Below are positions 17,738-27,166 of a stretch of 64,000 bases of DNA, one piece after another (the first letter of the stretch is position 1; each line of letters opens with the position of its first letter). The stretch comes from Pseudomonas delhiensis (GTDB lineage Bacteria; Pseudomonadota; Gammaproteobacteria; Pseudomonadales; Pseudomonadaceae), in assembly GCF_900187975.1 (NCBI RefSeq), contig NZ_FZPC01000026.1, positions 52,544 to 116,543 of the forward strand. Direction: 5' to 3'. Below the pieces are notes generated by a model that was given only the letters and a program-made list of their open reading frames with translations, made no database searches and was not told the origin of the DNA. A program made the translations under genes and the position numbers.

Positions 17738-17943
17738 TGTAGGAGCGGGCCCTGCCCGCGATTTCGCGCGCAGGGCGCGCTCCTACAAGGGCACGGCATA
17801 CGGGCAACCTGTAGGAGCGGATCTCATCCGCGAATCGCGCCGGGATGGCTGGCTATCGCGGACAAGGTCCGCTCCGGTTGAGCTACGTGCCTCACGGAAA
17901 CCTGTAGGAGCGAGGAGCCGTTCGCGAGCAAGCTCGCTCCTAC
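17738..17943. repeat. Cluster of three family B palindromes
   Basis: Three hairpin units follow in a row: 17738-17788 (GGGCCCTGCCCGCG type), 17810-17875 (a diverged unit with GCGGATCTCATCCGCG) and 17903-17943 (GAGCAAGCTCGCTCCTAC type). They fill the gap between the convergent mdtI and gabP genes and may stop transcripts from both sides. Confidence 0.8.
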
Positions 17944-17952
17944 GAAGAGCCA

Positions 17953-19353
17953 TCAGCGCTCAGCCACGCTCAGGCGTGTGGCGCCCTGCTCGCTACGCGC
18001 ACGGCGGCGGGTGATCAGCAGGCCGGAGCAGACGATCAGCACGCTGAGCAGCGCGGTGGCGGTCACTTCCACGCGGTGGTCCGGGCGCAGCAGCATCAGC
18101 GCCAGCACGCCGACGATGAACAGGATCACGCCCCAGGTCAGCCAGGGGAACAGCCACATGCGGTACTGCGGCACCTGGCCCTCGGCGTTCATGCGCTTGC
18201 GCATGCGCAGTTGCGAGATGGCGATCACCAGGTACACCAGCAGGGCGATGGCGCCGGAGCTGGCCATCAGGAAGCCGAACACCTTGGCCGGCACCAGGTA
18301 GTTGGCGATCACCGTGGCGAAGGCCGCGGCGGTCGACAGCAGCACCGCCACCACCGGGGTACCGGCACGGCTGGTCACCCGCGCGACTGCCGGCGCGTCA
18401 CCACGGCTGCTCAGCGAGAACAGCATGCGCGAGGCGGTGTAGAGCGAGGAGTTCAGGCAACTGGTCACCGAGGTCAGCACCACCACGTCGATCAGCGCCT
18501 TGGCGTTGGGCACGCCCAGCACCTCCAGCACGGTCACGTAGGAGCCGTCGGCGGCCAGGCGCGGGTCGGTCCAGGGCACCAGGGCGACGACGATGAAGAT
18601 CGACAGGATGTAGAACAGGGTGATCCGCCAGATCACCGAGTTGGTGGCCCTGGAGATCTGCTTCTCGGCCGCGTCGGACTCGGCCGCGGCGATGGTCACC
18701 ACCTCCGCCCCGAGGAACGAGAACATGGTGATCAGCATGGCGCTGAGCACCGCGCCGAAGCCGTTGGGCATGAAGCCGCCGTTGTCCCACAGCCGCGAGA
18801 CGCCGCTCACCCCGGTATTGGGCAGCAGGCCGAGGATGGCGCAGGCGCCGAGGATGATGAAGCCGACGATGGCGATCACCTTGACCAGCGCCAGCCAGAA
18901 CTCGAACTCGCCGTAGTTCTTCACGCTGAACAGGTTGGTCACGGTGAGCAGCAGGGTGATGGCCAGGGACAGCACCCAGATGTCCAGCTGCGGCACCCAG
19001 CTGTTGATGATGGTGGCGGCGATGTTCGCCTCGATCGGGATCACCAGGACCCAGAACCACCAGTACAGCCAGCCGATGGTGTAGCCGGCCCATTTGCCGA
19101 TGGCGCGGTCGGCGTAGGTGGAGAAGGAGCCGGTGTCGGGCGACGCCACGGCCATCTCGGCCAGCATGCGCATGACGATCACCACCAGGGCGCCGGCCAG
19201 CATGTACGCGAGGATGGCCGCCGGCCCCGCCTCGGCGATGGCGCGGCCGGAGCCGACGAAGAGGCCGGCGCCGATCACCCCGGCGATGGACAGCATGGTC
19301 ACATGCCGCGATTTCAACCCATGGCTCAGGTTGTTCTTGTTGAGCTGTTGCAT
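17953..19353 (-). CDS. gabP: GABA permease (APC superfamily)
   Basis: A 466-residue amino-acid permease with twelve membrane helices. The start MQQLNKNNLSHGLKSRHVTML and the following GVIGAGLFVGSGRAI are typical of GabP/AnsP-type proton symporters; the TYADRAIGKWAGYTIGW region also fits. It takes up 4-aminobutyrate. It is the last gene of the glaH-lhgO-gabD-gabT-gabP row, as in E. coli. It is separated from gabT by 144 bp holding two strong hairpins, so its expression may be lowered relative to the upstream genes. Confidence 0.85.
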   Translation of the reverse strand: MQQLNKNNLSHGLKSRHVTMLSIAGVIGAGLFVGSGRAIAEAGPAAILAYMLAGALVVIVMRMLAEMAVASPDTGSFSTYADRAIGKWAGYTIGWLYWWFWVLVIPIEANIAATIINSWVPQLDIWVLSLAITLLLTVTNLFSVKNYGEFEFWLALVKVIAIVGFIILGACAILGLLPNTGVSGVSRLWDNGGFMPNGFGAVLSAMLITMFSFLGAEVVTIAAAESDAAEKQISRATNSVIWRITLFYILSIFIVVALVPWTDPRLAADGSYVTVLEVLGVPNAKALIDVVVLTSVTSCLNSSLYTASRMLFSLSSRGDAPAVARVTSRAGTPVVAVLLSTAAAFATVIANYLVPAKVFGFLMASSGAIALLVYLVIAISQLRMRKRMNAEGQVPQYRMWLFPWLTWGVILFIVGVLALMLLRPDHRVEVTATALLSVLIVCSGLLITRRRARSEQGATRLSVAER

Positions 19354-19398
19354 GGTCTCACCTTGTAGAGCTGCGTCCCAGCGGCGGAAATGGCCCGG

Positions 19399-19479
19399 CC
19401 CGCCCGTGCGTGGGCACGGGCGGGTACGGGGTCCGTCTTTGTTCTCTTCGGCGCGGCCCCTCCAGGGAAAGGGGCCGCG
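19399..19479 (-). other. Two strong hairpins between gabT and gabP
   Basis: CCCGCCCGTGC faces GCACGGGCGGG around a 4-nt loop (19399-19424), and CGCGGCCCCT faces AGGGGCCGCG (19452-19479). Neither has a U-tract in the direction of transcription, so they look like attenuating or RNA-protecting hairpins rather than simple terminators. Confidence 0.55.
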
Positions 19480-19497
19480 GCGCACGCGCAAGCGCAA

Positions 19498-20772
19498 TCA
19501 GGCCAGTTCGTCGAAGCACTCGCCGATGATGCCCAGGCCGCGCTGCAGGTCGGCGTCGCTGACTGTCAGCGGCACGAGGATGCGCAGGACGTTGTAGTAG
19601 GTGCCGCAGGACAGCAGCACCAGGCCCTTGTCGCGGGCCTTGGCGACGATCTTGGCGGTCAGCTCGGCGGCCGGGCTCTGGCCGTCGGCTTCGAACAGCT
19701 CCACCGCGACCATGGCGCCGAGGATGCGCACTTCGCCGATGCTGGCGTGGCGCTCGCCGATCTGGCGCAGGCCGGCGCCGAGGATCTCGCCCACGGCCTT
19801 GGCGCGCTCCAGCAGGTTCTCCTGCTCGAAGGCCTCGATCACCGCCAGGGCGGCGGCGCAGGAGACCGGGTTGCCGGCGTAGGTGCCGCCCAGGCCGCCC
19901 GGGGCCACCGCGTCCATCAGCTCAGCCTTGCCGGCCACGCCGGCCAGCGGGAAGCCGCCGGCGATGGACTTGGCGAAGGTGGTCAGGTCGGCGGCGACGC
20001 CCATCTGCTCCATGGCGAAGAAGGTGCCGGTGCGGCCGGCGCCGGTCTGCACTTCGTCGGCGATCAGCACGATGCCGTGCTCGTCGCACAGGGCGCGCAG
20101 GCGCTGCATGAAGTCCTTCGGCGCCGGGTTGAAGCCACCCTCGCCCTGCACCGGCTCGAGGATGATCGCGGCGATGTCGCGCGGCTGCGCGTCGTTCTTG
20201 AAGATGCGCTCGATGCTGGCGATGGCGTCGTCCACCGACACACCATGCAGCGCGTTCGGGTACTGGGCGCGGAACACGCCGCCGGGCATCAGCCCCAGGC
20301 CGGCGGCGTACGGCACCACCTTGCCGGTCAGCGCCAGGGTGTAGTGGGTGCGGCCGTGGTAGGCGCCGGTGAAGGCGATCACGCCGCTGCGGCCGGTGGC
20401 GGCGCGGGCGATCTTGATGGCGTTCTCCACCGCTTCGGCGCCGGTGGTCACCAGCAGGGTCTTCTTCTCGAAGTCGCCGGGGACCATGCCGTTGATCTTC
20501 TCGGCCAGGGCCACGTAGCCCTCGTAGCCGAACACGTGGAAGCAGGTGTGGGTCAGCCTGGCCATCTGCGCCTGCACGGCGGCCATCACCTTCGGGTGCA
20601 GGTGGCCGGTGTTGAGCACGGCGATGCCGCCGGCGAAGTCCAGGTACTCGCGGCCTTCCACGTCCCAGATGGTGGCGTTCTCGGCGCGCTCGGCGTAGAT
20701 CTGGTGGATCTGGCCGACGCCGCGCGGGATGGCGGCCATGCGCCGTTGTTGCAGGCTCTGGTTGCTGTTCAT
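19498..20772 (-). CDS. gabT: 4-aminobutyrate aminotransferase
   Basis: A 424-residue PLP enzyme that moves the amino group of GABA (and often 5-aminovalerate) to 2-oxoglutarate, giving succinic (or glutaric) semialdehyde. Visible features: DFAGGIAVLNTGHLHP, VTTGAEAVENAIKIAR, the PLP-binding IADEVQTGAGRTG, and the Schiff-base Lys in TFAKSIAGGFPLAG. Length and N-terminus (NQSLQQRRMAAIPRGVGQ) match GabT. GGAG stands before the ATG. It lies 38 bp downstream of gabD. Confidence 0.93.
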   Translation of the reverse strand: MNSNQSLQQRRMAAIPRGVGQIHQIYAERAENATIWDVEGREYLDFAGGIAVLNTGHLHPKVMAAVQAQMARLTHTCFHVFGYEGYVALAEKINGMVPGDFEKKTLLVTTGAEAVENAIKIARAATGRSGVIAFTGAYHGRTHYTLALTGKVVPYAAGLGLMPGGVFRAQYPNALHGVSVDDAIASIERIFKNDAQPRDIAAIILEPVQGEGGFNPAPKDFMQRLRALCDEHGIVLIADEVQTGAGRTGTFFAMEQMGVAADLTTFAKSIAGGFPLAGVAGKAELMDAVAPGGLGGTYAGNPVSCAAALAVIEAFEQENLLERAKAVGEILGAGLRQIGERHASIGEVRILGAMVAVELFEADGQSPAAELTAKIVAKARDKGLVLLSCGTYYNVLRILVPLTVSDADLQRGLGIIGECFDELA

Positions 20773-20810
20773 GCTGTCTCCAGGTCAGGAATGGGGTGGA
20801 TGGACGCGCG

Positions 20811-22259
20811 TTACACGCCGATGCACAGGTATTTGATTTCCAGGTAGTCCTCGATGCCGTACTTGGAGCCTTCGCGCCCCAGGCCCGAGGCCTTGATGCC
20901 GCCGAAGGGGGCGACCTCGTTGGAGATGATCCCGGTGTTGATGCCGACGATGCCGTACTCCAGCGCCTCGCCGACGCGGAACACGCGGCCCAGGTCGCGG
21001 GCGTAGAAGTAGGCGGCCAGGCCGTACTCGGTGTCGTTGGACAGCTCGATCACCTCGGCCTCGTCCTTGAAGCGGAACAGCGGCGCCAGCGGGCCGAAGG
21101 TCTCGTCCTTGGAAACCAGGGCGTTCTTCGGCACGTCGACCAGGATGGTCGGTTCGAAGAAGGTGCCGCCCAGGGCGTGGGGCTTGCCGCCGGCGACGAC
21201 CCTGGCACCCTTGCTCACGGCATCGGCGATGTGCTCCTGGACCTTGGCCACCGCCTTGGCGTCGATCAGCGGGCCGGTGGTCACGCCGCTTTCCAGGCCG
21301 TTGCCGATGTTCAGCTTGGCGACGGCGGCCTTGAGCTTCTCGACGAAGGCGTCGTACACGCCGTCCTGCACGTACAGGCGGTTGGCGCACACGCAGGTCT
21401 GGCCGTTGTTGCGGTACTTGGAGACCAGCGCGCCTTCGACGGCGGCATCCAGGTCGGCATCGTCGAAGACGATGAAGGGCGCGTTACCACCCAGCTCCAG
21501 GGACACCTTCTTGATGTCCTTGGCGCATTCGGCCATCAGCTGGCGGCCGATTTCGGTCGAGCCGGTGAAGGTCAGCTTGCGCACGATCGGGTTGCCGGTC
21601 AGCTCGCCGCCGACTTCACCGGCGCTGCCGGTGACCACGCTGAACACACCTTTGGGGATGCCGGCGCGCTCGGCCAGCTCGGCCAGGGCCAGGGCGGAAT
21701 ACGGAGTCTGCGAAGCGGGCTTGAGCACCATGGTGCAACCGGCGGCCAGGGCCGGGCCGGCTTTACGAGTGATCATCGCGGAAGGGAAGTTCCACGGGGT
21801 GATGGCCGCGGTGACGCCGATCGGCTGCTTGATCACCATCAGGCGCTTGTCCGGCTGGTGGCCGGGGATCATGTCGCCGTAGACGCGCTTGGCTTCCTCG
21901 GCGAACCATTCGAGGAAGGAGGCGGCGTAGGCGATCTCGCCCTTGGCCTCGGCCAGCGGCTTGCCCTGCTCGATGGTCATCAGGCGGGCCAGGTCATCCT
22001 GGTTCTCGATCATCAGCTCGAACCAGCGGCGCAGGCGGTTGGCGCGGTCCTTGGCGGTCAGCGCGCGCCAGGCCGGCAGGGCGCGGTCGGCGGCCTCGAT
22101 GGCGCGGCGGGTCTCGGCGGCGCCCATCTTCGGCACGCTGCCGATGGTTTCGTTGGTGGCCGGGTTGTTGACCTTCAGGGTCTGGCCGTTGTCGGCATCC
22201 ACCCAGGAACCGTCGATATAGGCCTGCTGGCGGAACAGGCTGGAGTCTTTGAGTTGCAC
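20811..22259 (-). CDS. gabD: Succinate/glutarate-semialdehyde dehydrogenase
   Basis: A 482-residue NAD(P)-dependent aldehyde dehydrogenase that oxidises succinic semialdehyde to succinate and probably glutaric semialdehyde to glutarate. The catalytic Glu is in LELGGNAPFIVFDDAD, and the catalytic Cys in NNGQTCVCANR. SNDTEYGLAAYFYARD and EYGIVGINTGIISNE are typical GabD. The start is GTG with GAGGAAG upstream. It lies between lhgO and gabT in one operon. Confidence 0.93.
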   Translation of the reverse strand: MQLKDSSLFRQQAYIDGSWVDADNGQTLKVNNPATNETIGSVPKMGAAETRRAIEAADRALPAWRALTAKDRANRLRRWFELMIENQDDLARLMTIEQGKPLAEAKGEIAYAASFLEWFAEEAKRVYGDMIPGHQPDKRLMVIKQPIGVTAAITPWNFPSAMITRKAGPALAAGCTMVLKPASQTPYSALALAELAERAGIPKGVFSVVTGSAGEVGGELTGNPIVRKLTFTGSTEIGRQLMAECAKDIKKVSLELGGNAPFIVFDDADLDAAVEGALVSKYRNNGQTCVCANRLYVQDGVYDAFVEKLKAAVAKLNIGNGLESGVTTGPLIDAKAVAKVQEHIADAVSKGARVVAGGKPHALGGTFFEPTILVDVPKNALVSKDETFGPLAPLFRFKDEAEVIELSNDTEYGLAAYFYARDLGRVFRVGEALEYGIVGINTGIISNEVAPFGGIKASGLGREGSKYGIEDYLEIKYLCIGV

Positions 22260-22290
22260 GCTGTCTTCCTCGTTATCGGTGGCGGGCGGC

Positions 22291-23562
22291 TCAGCCGGCG
22301 GCCCGCAGGTTGCTGTCCAGGGTGATGTCCGGGGTGGCGGCCTTGGCGAAGTTGCCGCCCTGCGCGGCGACCTGCTCGCGGACCTTCTCGACGATGTAGG
22401 CGCCGATCGGGATGGAAGAGGTGGCCGCCGGCGACGGCGCGTTGCAGACGTTGACGCTGCGCTTGGTATTCACGAAGAGGAAGTCGTCGATCAGCTTGCC
22501 GTCGCGCGACACCGCCTGGGCGCGCACGCCCGCCGGGTACTCGGTGAGGTCGGCCTTGACGATGCTCGGGCAGTACTTCTGCACTTCCTTCAGGTAGCCG
22601 CCCTTGAACAGCGAGTTCTTCATCTCGATCAGGCCCGGGCGCAGGTTCTTCGCCAGCACCTTGAGGATGCCCGGCGTGGTCAGGGTCTCGAACAGGTCGG
22701 AGAGGCTGATGTCGCGCTTGCGGTAACCCTCGCGCTTCATCGCCAGCACGGCGTTGGGGCCGACGGTGACGGTGCCGTCGATCATCCGCGTCAGGTGCAC
22801 GCCGAGGAACGGCATGGACGGATCGGGGATCGGGTAGATCAGGTGGTTGACGATCTGGTTGTGCTGCCTGGGCAGCAGGTAGTACTCGCCACGGAACGGG
22901 CAGATGATGAACTCCGGCTGCAGGCCGAGCATGCGCACGATGCGGTCGGCCGTCAGGCCCGAGCAGGTGACCAGGTAGCGGCCACGGAACTCGTTGTCGG
23001 TGGTGCGCACCACCACCTCGTCGGCGCGCTCGTCCAGCGCCGTCACCTCGGCGTCGTAGCGGATCTCGCCACCGGCGGCCTGGAACTCGCGGCCCATGGC
23101 GGCGGTGACTTCGGCGTAGCTGACGATGCCGCTGGAGGGCACGAAGATGCCGCCCATGCCGACGATGTTCGGCTCGCGCTCGCGCAGCTCGCCGGCGCTC
23201 AGCCAGTGGCGCTCCAGGCCGTTGGCGGCGGTGCGTTCCCAGAGCGCCTTCATGCGCTCCATCTCCAGCTCGTTGGTGGCCACCAGCAGCTTGCCGCATT
23301 CGTCGTAGCGGATGCCGTGCTTGTCGCAGAAGGCCTTGGTGGCCTTGTTGCCGGCCAGGCAGAACTTCGCCTTGAGGCTGCCGGGGGTGTAGTAGACGCC
23401 GGCGTGGATCACGCCGCTGTTGTGCCCGGTCTGGTGGCGCGCCGGGCCGGCTTCCTTCTCCAGCAGGAGGATCTTCGCGTCCGGGTAGACCTGGGTGAGT
23501 TGCATCGCGGTGGACATGCCGACGATGCCGCCGCCGATGATGATGAAATCGTACACAGCCAT
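22291..23562 (-). CDS. lhgO: L-2-hydroxyglutarate oxidase (dehydrogenase)
   Basis: A 423-residue FAD enzyme that oxidises L-2-hydroxyglutarate to 2-oxoglutarate and passes electrons to the membrane quinone pool. The dinucleotide-binding motif is DFIIIGGGIVGMSTAMQL at the N-terminus; RHQTGHNSGVIHAGVYY and the C-terminal VCNAPSPAATSSIPIG match LhgO. I chose the ATG at 23562 (AGGTA just before); a GTG at 23574 is in frame. The upstream gene glaH makes its substrate. Confidence 0.92.
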   Translation of the reverse strand: MAVYDFIIIGGGIVGMSTAMQLTQVYPDAKILLLEKEAGPARHQTGHNSGVIHAGVYYTPGSLKAKFCLAGNKATKAFCDKHGIRYDECGKLLVATNELEMERMKALWERTAANGLERHWLSAGELREREPNIVGMGGIFVPSSGIVSYAEVTAAMGREFQAAGGEIRYDAEVTALDERADEVVVRTTDNEFRGRYLVTCSGLTADRIVRMLGLQPEFIICPFRGEYYLLPRQHNQIVNHLIYPIPDPSMPFLGVHLTRMIDGTVTVGPNAVLAMKREGYRKRDISLSDLFETLTTPGILKVLAKNLRPGLIEMKNSLFKGGYLKEVQKYCPSIVKADLTEYPAGVRAQAVSRDGKLIDDFLFVNTKRSVNVCNAPSPAATSSIPIGAYIVEKVREQVAAQGGNFAKAATPDITLDSNLRAAG

Positions 23563-23677
23563 TACCTCGCGCACTGGCTCAGCTGAAAAAACTCCACAGG
23601 AGGGGCCGGCGGCGGAGGTCGTGCGCGGACGCTTCGCCAGCCGGCCCTCCCCTGTGGAAAGGGTGACGCGTTGGGGA

Positions 23678-24655
23678 TTACTGGCCGCGCTGGTACAGCG
23701 GTTTCTGGTAGGCGATGTAGCCGCGCTGGCGCATCAGCTCGCGGCGCAGGCCCTCGTGCGGGGTGAAGCGGTCGCGGCCGTGCAGCCAGAACAGGTTGTT
23801 GATCAGCAGGAAGCAGCCCTGGGGCACCGGCACCGAGAGCTTGGCCGGGCTGGTCTCCAGGGAGTCGGACAGGGCGTTCAGCCAGATGCCCTCCTCGAAG
23901 TCCTTCGGCTGCACGAACTGGTCGATGTAGCGCATGGTCGGGCGGCCTTCGGCGTCGCAGTCGAACACCGCGTGGAACACGTCCTCGCTGACCTTCTTGC
24001 TCGGCGGCGCGGTCCAGCGCATCTCGCGGCGGGCCAGCGGGTGGCGGTAGAACTCGTCCAGCTCGGCCCAGTCGTCCAGGTGCAGCAGCAGGGAGTTGCC
24101 GCCTTCCATGTTCTTTTCTTCGATCTTCATCATCAGCACGTAATCGGTGATCTGATTCACGAAGGTGCCGTCGTTGTGCAGCTCCATCACGCGGTGCGGC
24201 TGGCGCAGGTAGCTGTCGGAGTTGTCGCTGTTGACCACCACGAAGCGGGCGTAGAACTGGCCGCTCATGGCGTCGTAGTTGGAGCGGCCGACCAGGTGCG
24301 CCACGGCGGTGGAGAACTTGACCATGTCCTCGGCCTGGGCCACGTCGTCCAGGCCCAGGGGCTTGACCAGCATGCCGCCGGTGGCGCGGTCGAGGATGCT
24401 GTTCAGCAGCACCGGGCGCAGGGTGCCTTCGCACAGCTCGTCGAGAATCTGGGCGACGCGGAAGCGCAGGAACGACTTGTACTCCAGGGCCTGTACCGGC
24501 CACTGCGCCACCGCCTCGACGAAGGCCTGCACGGTCTCGCGGGCGAAGGTCAGCTCGAGCAGACGCGGCGACTGCGCCGAAGGCGCTACCGAGTAGCCGC
24601 GGGTCTCCAGCGGCAGGGGCATGGCGAGGTCCTGGATGGAGGTGAAGGCGTTCAT
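23678..24655 (-). CDS. glaH: Glutarate 2-hydroxylase (CsiD/GlaH)
   Basis: A 325-residue Fe(II)/2-oxoglutarate dioxygenase, exactly the length of E. coli GlaH. It converts glutarate to L-2-hydroxyglutarate. The iron ligands H160 and D162 ([10 protein letters not shown]) fall at the same numbers as in E. coli, and the distal His lies in [12 protein letters not shown]. It opens the glaH-lhgO-gabD-gabT-gabP operon, which channels glutarate (from lysine/cadaverine) and GABA (from putrescine) to the TCA cycle. The regulator glaR is divergent, with AT-rich operators between. Confidence 0.93.
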   Translation of the reverse strand: MNAFTSIQDLAMPLPLETRGYSVAPSAQSPRLLELTFARETVQAFVEAVAQWPVQALEYKSFLRFRVAQILDELCEGTLRPVLLNSILDRATGGMLVKPLGLDDVAQAEDMVKFSTAVAHLVGRSNYDAMSGQFYARFVVVNSDNSDSYLRQPHRVMELHNDGTFVNQITDYVLMMKIEEKNMEGGNSLLLHLDDWAELDEFYRHPLARREMRWTAPPSKKVSEDVFHAVFDCDAEGRPTMRYIDQFVQPKDFEEGIWLNALSDSLETSPAKLSVPVPQGCFLLINNLFWLHGRDRFTPHEGLRRELMRQRGYIAYQKPLYQRGQ

Positions 24656-24743
24656 GGCGGTGTCCTGGCAATGATGGGTTGGCGCCGTCCGGCAATGACC
24701 TGGATCAGGCGGGCAGGAGAAAAATATCGCCACAAACTAAAAA

Positions 24744-24793
24744 TGTCTACATTTTTATTTTTCAGCGACAAACACTCGCCTTGTCTATTGTTT
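24744..24793. promoter_or_regulatory. Candidate GlaR (CsiR) operators between glaH and glaR
   Basis: ATGT-N5-TTTT (24744-24756) matches the half of the bipartite site described for E. coli CsiR/GlaR, and TTGT-N5-GTTT (24781-24793) is a near match to its TTGT-N5-TTTT partner. Both lie in a strongly AT-rich patch in an otherwise GC-rich region, ahead of two divergent starts. Confidence 0.5.
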
Positions 24794-24815
24794 TTCGTCC
24801 ATACGACATTTGGGT

Positions 24816-25550
24816 ATGATCCAGCGCAAATCCCCACAGGAGCTGGATTTGGAAGCGATCGCCCCCCGACAGAACTCCGCCGTCAGCGGTTACGAGTGGC
24901 TCAAGAAGGACATCATCCGCGGCGTCTTCAAACCGGGCGAGAAGCTGCTGATGAGCACCCTGAAGGAGCGCTACGACCTGGGCGTGGGCCCGCTGCGCGA
25001 GGCCCTGTCGCAACTGGTGGCCGAGCACCTGGTGGTCGCCATCAGCCAGAAGGGCTACCGCGTCGCGCCCATGTCGCTGGAGGAGATGAAGGACATCTAC
25101 GACGCCCGCGCCAACCTGGAGGCGATGATCGTCGGCCTGGCCATCCAGCGCGGCGACGACGCCTGGGAAGCGCAGGTGCTGGCGCATTCGCACACCCTGG
25201 CCAAGGTGGTGGAGGTGAAGACCCGCGAGCAGCGCCTGGACGTCTGGGACGAGCGGCACAAGGCCTTCCACACGGCCATCGCCCAGGGCTGCGGCTCCAA
25301 GCACCTGCTGCAGGCGCGCACCTACCTGTTCGACCAGGCCGAGCGCTACCGCCACCTGTGGCTGACGCACACGGTGTTCTCGGAGGAAGCCCTGGAGCTC
25401 AAGCGCCAGGAACACGCCGCGCTGGTCGAGGCGATCCTCGCCCGCGACGCCGCGCGCGCCAGCGAGATGATGCGCAACCACCTGATGACGCCGGTGCCGA
25501 TCATCGCGCAGATCATGCGCAACGGCGGCCTGGGCGAAGCCGCCCGCTGA
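24816..25550 (+). CDS. glaR: GntR/FCD-family repressor of the glutarate operon
   Basis: A GntR regulator with an N-terminal winged helix (GYEWLKKDIIRGVFKPGEKLL, then YDLGVGPLREALSQLVAEHL, read in pieces) and a C-terminal FCD sensor domain with metal-binding histidines (ERHKAFHTAIAQGCGS; NHLMTPVPIIAQIM). It is clearly orthologous to E. coli CsiR/GlaR, which glutarate inactivates. The start is uncertain: the ATG at 24816 has no ribosome site, whereas a TTG at 24849 lies six bases after AGGAG. The gene is divergent from the operon it should repress. Confidence 0.88.
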   Translation: MIQRKSPQELDLEAIAPRQNSAVSGYEWLKKDIIRGVFKPGEKLLMSTLKERYDLGVGPLREALSQLVAEHLVVAISQKGYRVAPMSLEEMKDIYDARANLEAMIVGLAIQRGDDAWEAQVLAHSHTLAKVVEVKTREQRLDVWDERHKAFHTAIAQGCGSKHLLQARTYLFDQAERYRHLWLTHTVFSEEALELKRQEHAALVEAILARDAARASEMMRNHLMTPVPIIAQIMRNGGLGEAAR

Positions 25551-25792
25551 CGCCGGGCGTCGGCCGGCGCCACCCGCCGCGGCCGCCGCGCTAGACTGGA
25601 ACGACGCCCCGCCGAGGGGCCGCCCGCCCCGGGCCGGCAATGACGCGCGAACCGCGGCTGCCGGCACGCGCCCGTCCCGGGCCGGCGCCTGCCCTGCCCC
25701 GTCGTTCGCCTCGCGTACGGAGAACCGGCACCTCCCGCCATCCACCCGGAGCCCCCGCCGCCGCGCGGGCGCCCGACAGCGGAGGAGCTACC

Positions 25793-26836
25793 ATGGACGA
25801 AGCCAAACTCAACGACTTCATGGGCCGCCTGGTCGCCGACATGGGCGGCGCGGCCATGCTGGCGAACGTCATCCTCGGCGACGAACTGGGCCTGTACCGG
25901 GCCATGGCCGACAACCAGCCGGTAAGCCCGCAGGCCCTGGCCGAACGCACCGGCTGCAACCCGCGGCTGCTGCGCGAATGGCTCAGCGCCCAGGCCGCCG
26001 CCGGCTACCTGGAACACGAAGGCGGCAACTTCCGCCTGCCCGAGGAACAGGCCATGGCCCTGGCCGTCGAGGACTCGCCGGTGTACGTGGCCGGCGGCGC
26101 CGGCGTGCTGGCCTCGCTGTACCAGGACAAGGACAAGCTGGTGGCCGCCATGCGCGGCGACGGCGCCCTGCCCTGGGGCGACCACCACCCCTGCCTGTTC
26201 CGCGGCACCGAACGCTTCTTCCGCCCCGGCTACCGCGCGCATCTTGTAGAGGAGTGGCTGCCGGCGCTGGACGAGGTGGTGGCCAAGCTGCAGCGCGGCG
26301 CCCAGGTGGCCGACATCGGCTGCGGCCACGGCGCCTCCACGGTGATCATGGCCCAGGCCTTCCCGGCCTCGCGCTTCGCCGGCTTCGACTACCACGCCCC
26401 CTCGGTGGAAACCGCCAGCCAGCGCGCCCGCGAGGCCGGCGTCGAGGACCGGGTGAGCTTCGCCAGGGCCAGCGCCAAGGACTACCTGGGCGAGTACGAC
26501 CTGATCTGCTATTTCGACTGCCTGCACGACATGGGCGACCCGGTGGGCGCCGCCCGCCACGCCCTGCGCCACCTGGCGCCGGACGGCACGGTGCTGCTGG
26601 TGGAGCCCTACGCTGGCGACCGCCTGGAGGACAACCTGACGCCCATCGGCAAGCTGTTCTACGCCGCCTCGACCTTCATCTGCACGCCCAACTCGCTGTC
26701 CCAGGAAGTGGGCCTGGGCCTGGGCGCCCAGGCCGGCGAGGCAAGGCTGCGCGCGGTGTTCGAGGAAGCCGGGTTCACCCGCTTCCGCCGGGCGGCGGAA
26801 ACGCCGTTCAACCTGATCCTCGAAGCGCGGCCATGA
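25793..26836 (+). CDS. Class I SAM-dependent methyltransferase with winged-helix N-terminus
   Basis: A 347-residue two-domain methyltransferase. Residues 15-85 form a winged-helix dimerisation domain (GLYRAMADNQPVSPQALAER, CNPRLLREWLSAQAA). The catalytic domain has motif I VADIGCGHGASTVIMAQAF (about 175-193), then SRFAGFDYHAPSVE and DLICYFDCLHDMGDP. The same architecture occurs in small-molecule O-methyltransferases and in mycobacterial homologues of unknown role. The start is fixed by GGAGGAG nine bases before the ATG. No linked biosynthetic genes point to a substrate. It stands alone after glaR, with family B and C repeats downstream. Confidence 0.82.
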   Translation: MDEAKLNDFMGRLVADMGGAAMLANVILGDELGLYRAMADNQPVSPQALAERTGCNPRLLREWLSAQAAAGYLEHEGGNFRLPEEQAMALAVEDSPVYVAGGAGVLASLYQDKDKLVAAMRGDGALPWGDHHPCLFRGTERFFRPGYRAHLVEEWLPALDEVVAKLQRGAQVADIGCGHGASTVIMAQAFPASRFAGFDYHAPSVETASQRAREAGVEDRVSFARASAKDYLGEYDLICYFDCLHDMGDPVGAARHALRHLAPDGTVLLVEPYAGDRLEDNLTPIGKLFYAASTFICTPNSLSQEVGLGLGAQAGEARLRAVFEEAGFTRFRRAAETPFNLILEARP

Positions 26837-26844
26837 GGGGTCGG

Positions 26845-27138
26845 TCGTAGGAACAACTGCCTTGCAGGCCGCGCCGGGCTGCTCGCTCCTACGAGAAGCC
26901 GTGCCCGCCGGTACGTTCGGCTATCGCGGATAAGATCCGCTCCTACGCCATTCCCGGCACCGTGCCTCCTGTAGGAGCGGGCCCTGCCCGCGAATCGCGC
27001 GCAGGGCGCGCTCCTACATGGGAATGGCGCAGGTGGAATTGCGTAGGGCGAATAACCGTTCGCGGTTATCCGCCGTTGGCCGAAACACCGCTGCCCGACG
27101 ACAACGGCGGATAACGCCATAGGCGTTATGCGCCCTAC
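26845..27138. repeat. Repeat cluster: family B units and a family C unit
   Basis: The whole 330-bp gap between the methyltransferase and the AraC regulator is repeat: diverged B palindromes at 26845-26946, a good B unit at 26970-27019, and a full C unit at 27043-27138. No gene is seen. Confidence 0.8.
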
Positions 27139-27166
27139 GGGTTGGAATGGCGTGGGTGGGTGCCAC

